Below are positions 1-9,981 of a DNA stretch of 64,000 nt, piece after piece. Position 1 is the first letter of the stretch; each line of letters opens with the position of its first letter. Made by a program: the position numbers and the translations under genes. The notes under the pieces were generated by a model. The model did not search any database and was not told the origin of the DNA. It saw only the letters and a program-made list of their open reading frames with translations. The stretch spans positions 934,001 to 998,000 of the forward strand of contig CAJHZI010000447.1 in assembly GCA_905160935.1 (NCBI GenBank), in the 5' to 3' direction. The stretch comes from Enchytraeus crypticus. Lineage: Eukaryota; Annelida; Clitellata; Enchytraeida; Enchytraeidae.

Positions 1-430
1 AGATGATGATGATGAATTAGTGCACAAATATAAATTTGAAATTAGTTCAAATTTAAATTACTTCATGTAGTTAAACAGAAAATATTTCCTTTTGTTATGC
101 AGTAAATTTATTTTAATGGCAGCTAAAAATTAGAAATTGAAATAAAGATACTTAAGAGGAAAATTTTCTAATTAATTAGCGTACAAATATAAACTTTGAA
201 TTATTTTAATGTCAAAATGGCAATTATTTAAGGCACTACTATAAAATTTAAATAACACTACTTAAAGAGATAACATTTTAATTTTTTAATGCAAAATATA
301 GTAGCATAGAAAATATTGCTAAATAATAAAAATACTTTAAGAGGTAATATTTTAAATTATTTGATGTATCAAATAGTAACATTGAAAATATTTCTATGTA
401 ATAAGAATACTTTAAGAGGTAATATATATT
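1..430. repeat. Degenerate AT-rich tandem repeat, about 75-bp period
   Basis: The block is very AT-rich and recurs around the phrase ACTTTAAGAGGTAAT, at about 334 and 409, with a looser ACTTAAAGAG copy near 260 and ACTTAAGAGG near 150. The spacing of the last three is 74-75 bp. There is no coding potential. It ends where RTE homology starts at about 434. It could be a decayed minisatellite or the 5' flank of an older insertion. Confidence 0.5.
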
Positions 431-433
431 ATT

Positions 434-1088
434 AGATTAACACCAAAAAGACACAAGTAATGAGACTGTACCGTAGTAAAGGAGAAGTTAATATCACAAC
501 AAATGGTACTAAATTGGAACAGGTAAGGAGTTTCAAATATTTGGGTCATACGATAACGATGATGATAACCGATTATGGTGAGACTGAAATGCACAAGCAA
601 AAGCGGCCTTCGGTAATAGGAAAGAATTTATAACAAAAAGTCTAAAGAAAGACACAAAGATAAAGATAATGAAAACTTTGGTTTGGACCACGCTATTGTA
701 TGGATGTGAAAAATGGACCTCAAAGAAGGAATATACAAGGAAACTGGAGGCATTAGAAATGTGGATTTGGAGATTAATGGAGAGGATTAGCTGGACTCAA
801 AAGGTAACAAATGAGGAAGTTCAGGAGAGAGTTGGTACAGATAGACAATTGTAAAATGTATTATGAAATAGGAAGAAGAGTTGGATAGGACACATTCTAG
901 GGGGGGGAGGTCTATTAATAGAGGTCATAGAAGGTAGAAAAAAAAGAAAAAACGGCAGGGCAGGCCGAGAGTAGGTATGTTAGATGATTTAAAGACCCAC
1001 TCATATGTGGAAATGAAGAGGAAAGCGGAAGACAGAGAACAGTGGAGGCGTTATATATCATGGACCGGCCAGTAGACAGTGCACTAAT
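434..1088 (+). pseudogene. RTE-a LINE, 5'-truncated 3' fragment (C-terminal RT region and 3' end)
   Basis: This is the 3' end of the commonest LINE in the window, here called RTE-a. It matches the copies at 8.1-8.76 kb and 19.1-19.7 kb. Readable peptides include GTKLEQVRSFKYLGHT-like, KTLVWTTLLYGCEKWT and LEALEMWIWRLMERISWTQK (669-854), which are typical of the region after the RT palm in RTE/BovB-type ORF2. An extra GATGATGATAACC breaks the YLGHTI..DDG stretch, and a TAA follows TDRQL. The 3' end carries the conserved CATGGACC...GCACTAA terminus. There is no endonuclease or RT catalytic core, so it is a dead insertion. Confidence 0.85.
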
Positions 1089-1277
1089 GGCCAATTTATG
1101 ACACTCCGATAGCTAGCTATTGAAGGCTTTATCGAAGGGATAGTCACTTTTGGATTTTATGAACACTTGTTGATTCGCTAAAGTTCGCTTAGCGTCTATT
1201 AGTAAGCGACTGAACTATCGCCTCAATGTTCACCGGATAAGCCTCTATCGGCTCTGTGCAATGCTGCAGCGTCATTG
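1089..1277. other. Unique-looking spacer, nothing recognised
   Basis: This is less AT-rich than its surroundings. It has no ORF of note and no match to other repeats in the window. It lies between the RTE-a 3' end and the microsatellite cluster. Confidence 0.5.
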
Positions 1278-1316
1278 TTCTCTCTCTCTTTCTCTCTCTC
1301 TGTCTCTCTCTCTCTA

Positions 1317-1408
<92 letters not shown>

Positions 1409-1445
1409 TAGATAGATACATAGATAGATAGATAGATAGATAGAT

Positions 1446-1477
<32 letters not shown>

Positions 1478-1659
1478 ATAGATAGATTATATATATACAT
1501 ATACTCGTGTGTGTATATATATTTATATATATATATATATATATATATACATACATATATATAGGCCTATATACTGTATATATAAATATATAATAGGCCT
1601 ATGTGTATAGGCCTATGTGTATTTGTCTGTGTGTGTGTATGCAAGTGTACATGTATCAG

Positions 1660-1731
<72 letters not shown>

Positions 1732-1740
1732 GGTATATAT
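1278..1740. repeat. Compound microsatellite (CT)n-(AT)n-(GATA)n-(AT)n
   Basis: Seen directly: a CT run at about 1278-1335, an AT run to about 1405, GATA/GATAGATA units to about 1480, then alternating AT with GT interruptions to about 1733. AGGCCTAT words are embedded at about 1562-1610. Apparent reading frames here encode only Tyr-Ile or Ile-Tyr-Leu-Ser strings and are not genes. Confidence 0.95.
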
Positions 1741-1833
1741 TTTGCGATTATGCTTGATTAAATTTATAAGTCTAGTGATAATGATGATGAAGATGATGAT
1801 GTTGATAATAATAATAATAGTAACAATAATAAT

Positions 1834-1950
1834 ACCGACGGCGGGATTTAGTGCACTAGGTTTAAATTCCCGTCCATAATCGAAGTTAAGCTACATCGGA
1901 CTTGGTTAGTACATTGTGGGTGACCACCTTGGAAGACCGAGATTTCAAGG
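1834..1950 (+). pseudogene. 5S rRNA-derived sequence (pseudogene or 5S-headed SINE)
   Basis: The stretch follows the order of a metazoan 5S rRNA: CCCGTCC-ATAATCGAAGTTAAGC, then ACATCGG-CTTGGTTAGTAC, then GGGTGACCACCTTGGAAGACC. These are recognisable 5S segments, including the internal promoter A-box and C-box regions. The 5' third is diverged, and the 3' end (GATTTCAAGG) does not close the terminal stem, so it is not a functional 5S gene. It is directly preceded by (GAT)n/(AAT)n and followed by AAAAAATCCC. It may be a dispersed 5S pseudogene or the head of a SINE3-type element; only one copy is seen here. Confidence 0.8.
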
Positions 1951-2409
1951 AAAAAATCCCAGGGTAATAAAAGAGTAACAAAAGAGATCCTAAACGGTGC
2001 CAGTCCAGTGATCAACAAACTGTCAGGCAGGTGATTTAAATCTAAGGCTGAAAGAGATATGTTTTCAACTATTAGGAGAGACTCTTAAATTTATTTATAA
2101 AATTAAATGATCAGAAATTATTAGAATATACGATTGCGTAATATCAATTTTATTCTAATAAATCAACCTAAATGTGAATATAATACTAAATAAATTAGAT
2201 ACTGTGAGCATAATGCTAAATATAACCTAGGCCTATTGTAGGCCTATATAGAAGTAGCTCTATCATAATCATCATAAGATTAGAATTGGACCAATTAGCC
2301 TATGTGTCAGATCATTGTTGAGATTGCAGTTGCGAGTATTCCAGACTTTCTGAACCAGTGTAATTAAGTTATATTAAGGTCTTACGTGGATTTATTTATT
2401 AGTAGCAGT
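1951..2409. other. No gene seen
   Basis: AT-rich DNA with two AGGCCTAT words near 2230-2250. If the 5S-like unit is a SINE, its body would lie in the first 100-150 bases. No ORF or RNA structure is supported. Confidence 0.4.
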
Positions 2410-2417
2410 ATTGAAAT
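2410..2417. other. Left 8-bp TSD (ATTGAAAT) of outer hAT-like element
   Basis: The same octamer occurs immediately after the right terminus at 4596-4603. An 8-bp TSD is the hallmark of hAT-type insertion. Confidence 0.85.
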
Positions 2418-2430
2418 TAGATATGGGAAT

Positions 2431-2620
2431 CGAACCGAACCCGAACCCAACCCTACAATCTAGAATTTTGACCGAACCGAACTCCAACCCAGACTCTGAC
2501 CGAACCCGAACCCAGACTCTGGCCGAACCGAACCGAACCCGAGCCCAGACTCTGGCCGAACCCGAACCGAACCCGAACCCAGACTTCGTCCAAATTGAAC
2601 TGAACCAAACTCTTGTAGTT
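2431..2620. repeat. GAACC-type minisatellite, left subterminal block
   Basis: Repeats of CCGAAC/CCGAACC are interleaved with a longer CAGACTCTGGCCGAACC unit present about three to four times. An open frame across it gives a Glu-Pro-Asn-Arg-Thr-rich peptide, which is only a translation of the repeat. The matching block near the other end of the same transposon (about 4384-4570) has a different longer unit (CTTTCATTTTCAACGAACC). Confidence 0.9.
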
Positions 2621-2770
2621 CCTTTCTTCTTCACCAGCCTGACATTAAATAAAGATAGTAAGAACAAAACAAATATATATTAGTTTTTGCATTTACATGT
2701 CTTACAGTATCTAACAGCATATATTCAGGTAAGGCTGGTTCCGACACAAATTTTAAAATGGTAGCGGTAC

Positions 2771-2890
2771 AAAGGAATGGTAGCGGGAAGCGAGACAGGC
2801 CTACAGAAGATAGTGGATAGTCTGAATGATACGGCATTGGAATACGGAATGAAGATTAACATCAGAGAGACAAAATGATGAGAGTATTCC
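2771..2890 (+). pseudogene. RTE-a LINE internal fragment
   Basis: The stretch matches RTE-a just 3' of the FADD box (GGAATGGTAGCGGGAAGCGAGA ... ATGAAGATTAACAT ... ATGAGAGT), the counterpart of 8059-8180. It has neither a LINE 3' end nor 5' end, so it was probably carried or rearranged inside the outer hAT-like element. Confidence 0.75.
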
Positions 2891-3055
2891 ATAAAAATCT
2901 GAAAATGCTTGATTCTTGTTAAATTCAAATTATGAATTTTTTCTAATTTTAGTGTGCTACCTTAATATTTTTGCAGCCAGATTTACAAATAATTATAAAT
3001 GACATTCTATATGTGTTAAGATTATCTGGAGTAAATAATTTTGCACCATAGCAAT

Positions 3056-3771
3056 CAGGGACGGGTCCAGGAAATTTTTAAGGGGGGGCCCGAAAATCTT
3101 TTTGACAGTGTGTACATTTTTGCTTACGCCACGCCTTCTTCGGGACGAGACGCAACCAGAAAAAATCCTGTGTGGGGGGCTCAAAATTTTTCAGCATACT
3201 GCGCTCGGCTCGTAGAGTGAGTATATCCCCGTACCCCCCCCCCTCATACCCGTACTAAAGTGAGAGGAAAACCTAAAATTCCTAAAATCCTACATTTGTT
3301 TAGGAAAAAAGTAGGTTAATTTTTTCACCTCTGAGGCTCTAGTGAAACTCAGCGGATCTGGACCAATTACAAAAGTGACCTAATTTTGGCGGAAGATGGG
3401 GGGGGCTTAAGCCCCTCGATCCCAGCCAAGGCGGTTTGCACCACTGTTCCGGGAGAGAGTTAACATTTTTTATTTACATCCTTTATCCTCTTATACAGTG
3501 GCTAAAGTGAAAATTGAGAGCTAGTGAAAAGGTTAACATTTTTCGGCCCCCCCCCCTTCCGTTTTATGAGCCCCTAGTGGGGCCCATATTTGAAAAAATT
3601 CCAGGTAGTCGGACAGTTCGAGTTTCCTCTTGTCCCCCCCCCCCCCAACCCCCTTAAAACCTATTTACACCTAGAAATTGCATAGAAACAATGAAAATAT
3701 AGTTTTAAATTTTTATCGTCAGGCCTAAGAGGGGGGGCCCGGGACCCTGGCCCCCCCTGGATCAGCCACTG
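3056..3771. mobile_element. hAT-like MITE, family CAGTGGCGGATCCAGG, nested (716 bp)
   Basis: The left end is CAGGGACGGGTCCAGG and the right end, reverse-complemented, is CAGTGGCTGATCCAGG. A perfect 8-bp TSD ATAGCAAT lies at 3048-3055 and 3772-3779. G/C homopolymer tracts (GGGGGGGCCC, CCCCCCCC) sit just inside both termini. It is homologous, in inverse orientation, to the 474-bp copy at 47699-48172. No ORF is present. It sits entirely inside the outer element at 2418-4595, so it inserted later. Confidence 0.93.
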
Positions 3772-4383
3772 ATAGCAATGCAATAATTTCAAAACTATTT
3801 TCGTAACTTCATAATTGATCTAAGAGTTTCAAATTTGAAACCCTATGGTAAGTTATGAAGCTTATTACTGGTCAGATGATAGCAAACGGTGAATATTATG
3901 ATCATTTTTCTATGGAAGTACACGTGTTTACCAAATCATCTTTATTTGACATTTTTACGTTACTAAATTGCACTTTGTCACTGAAATATTGGATCAAATT
4001 TTAGCCAAGACATTTCCACTTAATTATAAACGTATCTAATATATAGGCAATATAGTGACAACAATATAATATAACAATATAATATAGTGACAACAAATAT
4101 TTAAAAACTGACGAAGTTTTGCTCGTTATAATTAAGGAGAATATTTCAGATACAATATTAAAACTAAATATCTATATTATGAACATTTGTTGGTCAACTT
4201 ACCATATTTTACGAGATGTACAGGAGTAATTAAATACCACTTCTCTCCTTTTTTCATTGTCATATTTTTACCCAGGTGAAAAAATGTGGCAGCTATTATG
4301 ACTCAATTAATTTTTAAGCATATTTACCATAAACCATTTTAAACATGTTTGTCATAACCATGATTATTATAAGTAAAGTTAAA

Positions 4384-4570
4384 CAATTGCAACATTATCC
4401 AAACCAAACCATTTCGAACTTCAATCGAACTCTTGCGAGTTGGAAAGCAAGCTGAACCCGAACCGAACTTTCATTTTCAACGAACCGAACCGAACTCTCA
4501 AATTGTCAACTGCTAACCGAATCCGAACCGAACCGAACTTTCATTTTCAACGAACCGAACCCGAACTTTG
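4384..4570. repeat. GAACC-type minisatellite, right subterminal block
   Basis: A unit containing GAACCGAACTTTCATTTTCAAC is present at least twice, surrounded by AACCGAACC words. It is part of the outer hAT-like element and ends 20-30 bases before its right terminus. The reading frame spanning it (4440-4748) is not considered a gene. Confidence 0.85.
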
Positions 4571-4603
4571 GAAATTCAGAAAATTCCCATCTCTAATTGA
4601 AAT

Positions 4604-5657
4604 GTATAAGAAAATTGAAACAAGCTATTTTATTGCTGCTATTAATTATATACTAGTTGAAAATCTATTCATTAAACTTGAAAAAGAATATAAATATAAT
4701 TTTTATTTCTTATATATTGAATATCTTAACTCATATAGGGGTAATTAATTAATTAATTTCACTAATTTTTACCATGTTCGGAAAACCACTGTAAAGCAAA
4801 ATGATAGACAGTTGTAAACACTGATGATTCTGGCGGGAATATTATGTCAGCTGATGATAGCAGCCAATGGCAGAGCGCGACTCTATACCGCGCGCGCGGA
4901 CCACCTAGGAACTATTAGTTGGCGAGTCGATTTGAAGTTGAGAGTCGTAAGAGGTTCATAAAATCCAACTAGCGAATATTAACTAATGTAGACAATAAGG
5001 ACCCTTTCCATAACTAGTAATCTGAAACGTCTATCGGAATGTCATAAAATGGGTTATAAGAGAGGCATTAATGGATTAACTTGAGCCAAGTTGACACAAT
5101 TTTGGAAATCCAGTGATGTTATAAAACAATGAAGAAAATAGCAACAGGCAAGCTTCAGTAGATGAATGCTAACATATGTCTAAATAATAATCCAAATCCA
5201 ACAATATATTTCTCTAATTAAGACAAAGCAAATTATATTTAGCCTAGACCCTGTTACAATTTATTGATACATTATTAATATACAGTCTACACTCGATAGT
5301 CTTAATATATGTACTATAAAAAGCTCGCACTACTGAATTAATATGTGAAAAAACCTAACTACAATTACATTACACATCTTAAACAGAGACCTTAAATTCA
5401 ACACTTTTTTAGTAATTTGTATATTATTATAATGTCACTTAGGGCCTATTTAGTTTTCAATTTTAAATTCTATGTAAAATTTGCATATTCATGTAGATAC
5501 GCCGCTGAACAGATTCTACAGGTTGTACCTACATGTACATGTATATAGTCGCACAATACTATCGACTCTACCGTCTAATAACTAATTTCAAATGGTATAC
5601 CTGCTAATAATTATTGCACTGATAATGCTTTCAAGACAGCGCTTTGATCTAGTCGGT
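4604..5657. other. AT-rich DNA, nothing recognised
   Basis: The only contrast is a short GC-rich patch around 4870-4915 (CCGCGCGCGCGG, a perfect palindrome). No LINE, TIR or ORF signature could be supported. Confidence 0.4.
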
Positions 5658-6535
5658 CAAAGCACAGGCTTCCAAGAATGACGTGCATGAATCATTGAAA
5701 GTTGAAAACGGCATGTCTAATATTATTAATCATCGTTTGAATACGTCGCTCTGACTTTCTCATGTTATTAGTTGATCAAATTACGGTATTCAATTATCGA
5801 CAGTTCGATACTATGTATTAGAAGTAATTTAATACATTTCTAAACAATGTCTTTAATGGAAGCCTCTCGTTTGATCCGATAATAGTGTCACCATGAAAAA
5901 GTACTTTTAAACTAAGTAATTTTTAGTGAACACAAAAGTAAAAGTAAATGCAATTTTTTTCGAAATTGAAAACTAAAAGTATTTCATTTTTCAAGATCGA
6001 GAAGTAAAAGTAAAAGTACTGCCAAAACGTCAAAATGTACAAGTATTTTTGAAAGTAAAAGTCAAGTACTTTTCCAGCACCGGAACAAAGCACAGGTTTC
6101 CATGAATGACTTGCATGAATCATTGAAAGTTGAAAACGGCTTAAGTCTAATGTTATTAATCATCGAATGAATGCTTGCTCTGACTTTTTGATGTGTAGCC
6201 GTGTATATTTCAGACTAGCGCCTTTGATCTTAATAAAATCTTCGATTATCGACAGTTCGACACTTTTATGTATTAGAAGTAACTGAATGCACTTGTAAAC
6301 ATTATCTTTAATCGATGCCTCTCGTTTGATCCAATGAACAGTGTCACCATGAAAAGTACTTTTAGACTAAATAATTTTTTTTAGAGAACACAAAATTAAA
6401 AGTAAAAGTTTCTTTTAGAATTGAAAAGTAAAAGTATTTCATTTTTCAAGATCGAGAAGTAAAAAGTAAACGTACTGCAAAATGTCAAAAAATAAAAAGT
6501 ATAAGTATTTTTAAAGTAAAAGTAAAGTACTTTTC
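5658..6535. repeat. Tandem duplication, two diverged units of about 428 bp
   Basis: CAAAGCACAGGCTTCCAAGAATGA at 5658 recurs as CAAAGCACAGGTTTCCATGAATGA at 6086. The match continues through GAAAGTTGAAAACGGC, ATTATCGACAGTTCGA, CCTCTCGTTTGATCC and GTGTCACCATGAAAA. Each unit ends in an AAAAGTAAAAGTA-rich purine block bounded by AAAAGTACTTTT words. Divergence of roughly 10-20 percent makes it an old event. The AGTGTCACC...AAAAGTACTTTT edges could be remnants of a TIR element, but no TSD was found. Confidence 0.85.
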
Positions 6536-6831
6536 TAGTCACTTTTGTCTTTTTGATGTGAAACTTCATTCTATATTCAATGCCGTATAATTCCGACTAT
6601 CCGTATATTCAGACTGTAGAGCGAATATATCAGCCTATATTTAGCATGAAGCCGTTAGCTTCCTAGTTGGTATGCGGTACTAATAACTTTAAAAGTGTCA
6701 TACTCAAACCTATAAAGTAGGCTACGTTAATTTAGCCCATCAATTAGGATATATTGCTTAAATAATAATTCTACCCGTAGACTTATAAACAACTCGTGTA
6801 GAAGTCTTAATGACGTAGAATAGGCCTATAA

Positions 6832-6939
6832 CCTCATTTAATCACTGCTTGGAGAATGCTGTTTCCTATCACCTCATTTAATCACAGCTTGGAGAATGCT
6901 GTTTCCTATCACCTCATTTAATCACAGCTTGGAGAATGC
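6832..6939. repeat. 40-bp minisatellite, about 2.7 copies
   Basis: The unit ATCACAGCTTGGAGAATGCT followed by GTTTCCTATCACCTCATTTA starts at 6841 and 6881 and partially at 6921, with one substitution between the first two copies. Near identity implies recent expansion. Confidence 0.95.
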
Positions 6940-6972
6940 GGGTCTTAGAATTTTGGTCTTGACTTCAAGGCT

Positions 6973-6996
6973 GATATATATATACATTATATATAC

Positions 6997-7070
<74 letters not shown>
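6973..7070. repeat. (AT)n array abutting RTE-a 5' junction
   Basis: An almost pure AT run with two ACATT interruptions near its start. The truncated RTE-a copy begins at the next base, so this array lies on the 5' side of a LINE copy whose 3' end also runs into (AT)n. Confidence 0.95.
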
Positions 7071-7073
<3 letters not shown>

Positions 7074-8759
7074 ACAAAGCAAAAGATCATTGGTGGAATG
7101 AAGTGTGATGATTTAGCAGAATATGATAGAAGAGGGAGGTCGGATCTATTATACCAGGAAGTCAGGATATTAACAAGAACCGATAAGAAAAAGAAAGGAG
7201 ATGCAAAGAACATTAGTATAATGGGTAAAGATGGGGAATTGAAAACACAGCTGGAAGAAGTAAAAGAACGATGGAGAGAATATGTAGAGGAATTGTATGA
7301 TAAGGCAGGGAAACCAGTTCAAGACGATTTTAATTTTAAAATAGAAGAAGAAAATATCATAGAAAACAATAAAAGGGGCCCGGATTTAATGAAGGAAGAA
7401 GTTTATTCTGCAATTAACAGTATGAAGAAGGGGAAGGCAGCCGGAATAGATGAAATCCCAGCAGAATTCTTGCAAATGTTGGAAGGAGAAACACTCAATA
7501 AGTTAATGGAGGTATGTATGGAAGTGTACAATACAGGTATTTGGCCAGACGACTTTATCAAGTCAGTGATGATCCCAATTCCCAAAAAAGTCAATGTGGT
7601 GGAGTGTTCAGATTACAGAACAATCAGCTTAATACCCCATGCATCAAAGATCTTATTAAAGATAGTAAATAATCGCATTCAGTCGAACGCAGTGAGCAAG
7701 ACACAATTTGGTTTTAGGAAAGGATGTGGCACAAGAGAAGCAATAGGGGTAATGCGAGTTCTTTGCGAAAGAAGCTTAGAACATGGAAATGACGTTTTTG
7801 TATGCTTTGTAGACTTCGAGAAGGCTTTCGACAGGATTGATTGGATAACGATGATGAAGATCTTGAAAAGAGTAGGAACTGACTGTAGAGATAGAAGACT
7901 AATTTTGAACTTGTACATGAATCAAAAAGCAGTAATCAAAATCCAACAAGAATACTCAGAAGAAGGTGAAATAGGACGTGGAGTAAGAGAAGGTTGTAGC
8001 ATTTCGCCGGGAATAAAAGTAGGAGGGATTTGTTACAAGATGTACGATTTGCAGATGACCAAGGAATGGTAGCGGGCAGCGAGATTGGATTGCAATAGAT
8101 AATGGATAGGCTGAATGATACGGCTTTGAAATATGGCATGAAGATTAATATAAAAAAGACCAAGGTTATGAGAGTGTCCAATAATAAAGGTGAAGTGAAT
8201 ATCACAATAAATGGTACGAAATTGGAACAGGTAAGGAGTTTCAAATATTTGGGTCATACTATAACCGATGACGGTAAGTGTTAGACGGAAATATGCAGTA
8301 GGATTGCAAAAGCAAAAGCGGCACTTGGTAGTAGAAAAGAACTATTAACAAAAAGTCTAAAGAAAGACACAAAGATGAAGATAGTGAAAACTTTGGTTTG
8401 GACCACGCTATTGTATGGATGTGAAACATGGACCTTAAGGAAGGAAGATATTAAGAAACTGGTGGCATTGGAAATGTGGATTTGGAGAGGAATGGAGAGG
8501 ATTAGCTGGACCCAAAAGGTTACAAATGAGGAAGTCCTGGAGAAAGTTGGCATAGATAGACAGTTGATAAATGTATTAAGCAATAGGAAGAAGAGATGGA
8601 TAGGACACATTCTACGGGGGGAAGGCCGAGATTAGGTATGTTAGATGATTTAAAGATCCACTCATATGAGGAAATGAAGAGGAAGGCGGAAGACAGAGAA
8701 GAGTGGAGGCGTTATGTACCATGGACCTGCCAGTAGGCAGTGCACCAAGAGAAGAGAGA
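7071..8759 (+). pseudogene. RTE-a LINE, 5'-truncated copy with RT domain
   Basis: The longest open segment (7098-8072, 324 aa) starts in the linker and contains RT landmarks: GKAAGIDEIPAE, VMIPIPKK, CSDYRTISLIPHASKILLK, TQFGFRKGCGTREAI, CFVDFEKAFDRIDW (first catalytic Asp) and GVREGCSISP. Compared with the copy at 18.9 kb, exactly 60 bp is missing after ISP, then a 1-bp shift puts the FADD box (near 8047) out of frame. In-frame stops follow near 8095 and at 8282. Peptides KTLVWTTLLYGCETWTLRKE and RKKRWIGHILRGEG continue to 8635. The end is CCATGGACCTGCCAGTAGG...GCACC, then AGAGAAGAGAG(AT)n. Endonuclease is absent. RTE/BovB-like; inactive. Confidence 0.92.
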
Positions 8760-8770
8760 TATATAAATAT

Positions 8771-8837
<67 letters not shown>

Positions 8838-8862
8838 ATATATATATATATATATATATATA
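8760..8862. repeat. (AT)n array between RTE-a and Tc1 element
   Basis: About 100 bp of AT dinucleotides with single-base interruptions. It is both the 3' end of the RTE-a copy and the TA-rich target of the adjoining Tc1-like element. Confidence 0.95.
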
Positions 8863-9599
8863 GTCATAGCCAAATTATTATGGATTTTGCATTTTTTTAA
8901 ATTAAGGACACAAAACATGTCATAAATTACAGTTAAGTTTAATTTACCTGTCCCAATGTAAAATTATAAGAAGCTCTACACTAGATACATGCATATTGTC
9001 CATTTAATGTCCACTTAGTACTTGGTGCTTCTTCCATGAGCGGATATAACGGCCTGAACACGTCTCGGCATGTCTTCTATCAAACGGCGCGCTGTCTGTT
9101 TCAGATCATCATTGTGAAACCAGGTGCGCAGTAGACGCTCAGTTAGCTCTCGTTTATTGCTGGCCGATGATTCTCTGTTCATCTTTTCCTTCAGTATCTT
9201 CCACACGTGCTCTATGGGGTTCAGGTCGGGGCCGTTTCCCGGCCAGTCCAGCAGCTGGATATGATTTTCAGTCATGAAGACCTTTACTGACTTGGCCATG
9301 TGGCAGGGAGCGTTATCTTGCTAAAATATCAGCTCTGCTGCATTTGGTAACCTACTCCACTCTTCTAGCTGAGGCATCAGTTTCGTTTGAAGAACCATAA
9401 CGTACTGATCCTGTCTCATCGTGTTCTGAACGATGTGAAGTCTGCTAAGGCCACGAGCAGATATGGCGCCCCATACCATGATCGACTGAGGGTGTTTCAC
9501 AGTTCTAAAATCAATTAACGGAGTTGATAGAAATTGTTAATCGTCTTACTGCAGGCCTCTTTATCTTGGAAATTCTACTTTTTTCTCTACCACATTTAT

Positions 9600-9690
9600 C
9601 ATTCATCTGTCATCGTGAGTCCTAAATATCTGATGCTCCTTTGCCTGTTCTAACTTAGTGCCGTCAATTACCATAACAAAAATTTCCTTT
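9600..9690 (-). pseudogene. RTE-a fragment embedded in the Tc1 transposase
   Basis: Minus-strand translation gives IDGTKLEQAKEHQIF, which parallels the RTE-a phrase INGTKLEQVRSFKYL. At DNA level GGCACTAAGTTAGAACAGG resembles GGTACGAAATTGGAACAGG. It falls between the first-Asp region and the MVWG region of the transposase, where Tc1 proteins have no such sequence. Confidence 0.6.
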
Positions 9691-9697
9691 CCGTTGG

Positions 9698-9748
9698 CGC
9701 AAATCCTCCGAGGTTGCCCTACGCTGCTTGATGCACAACTGCACCAGT
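9698..9748 (-). repeat. Copy 1 of a 51-bp direct duplication
   Basis: Identical to 9982-10032 (begins CGCAAATCCTCCGAGGTTGC, ends ACTGCACCAGT). The 9982 copy is in its natural coding place (RATSEDLR helix). This one is displaced downstream in the transposase and disrupts the frame next to the RTE-a-like scrap. Confidence 0.95.
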
Positions 9749-9981
9749 CTGGATGATATTCCTCTCCTACACGTCTTCTTACTGCAGATGTTCCGTCGTC
9801 GAGGATCTGCAGTGTGCTCTCGTCAGAAAGCACAACTTTGGACCAGTCATTTGCAGTCCAAGATCGATACTTCTTTGCCCAATCCAGTCTCTTCTTCCTC
9901 ATCGCAGCGGTAAGAAGAGGTTTCTTCCTCGATGTGCGTGATTTTTGACTGGCATCCCACAATCTACGTCGTACAGTCCAA

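Larger units (their letters stand above)
2418..4595. mobile_element. Outer non-autonomous hAT-like element (2178 bp)
   Basis: The left end reads TAGATATGGGAAT and the reverse complement of the right end reads TAGAGATGGGAAT, matching at 12 of 13 positions. Perfect ATTGAAAT octamers flank it (2410-2417, 4596-4603). Both subterminal zones are built of GAACC/GAACCC units on the same strand. No transposase is visible, and the interior holds an RTE-a scrap and a complete smaller hAT-like MITE. It is therefore non-autonomous and older than the nested MITE. Superfamily assignment rests on TSD length and the GATGGG-type terminus. Confidence 0.85.

Noticed and set aside
1406..1480. GATA repeats as a CRISPR-like array
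   Set aside because: Uniform tetranucleotide units without spacers; nothing in the window has repeat-spacer structure.
1834..1950. Functional 5S rRNA gene
   Set aside because: 5' third diverged, terminal stem does not close, and no tandem 5S repeat context.
2411..2683. Open frames rich in Glu-Pro-Asn-Arg-Thr on one strand and Phe-Gly-Ser-Val-Arg on the other
   Set aside because: Product of the GAACC-type minisatellite within the hAT-like element; no start context or homologue.
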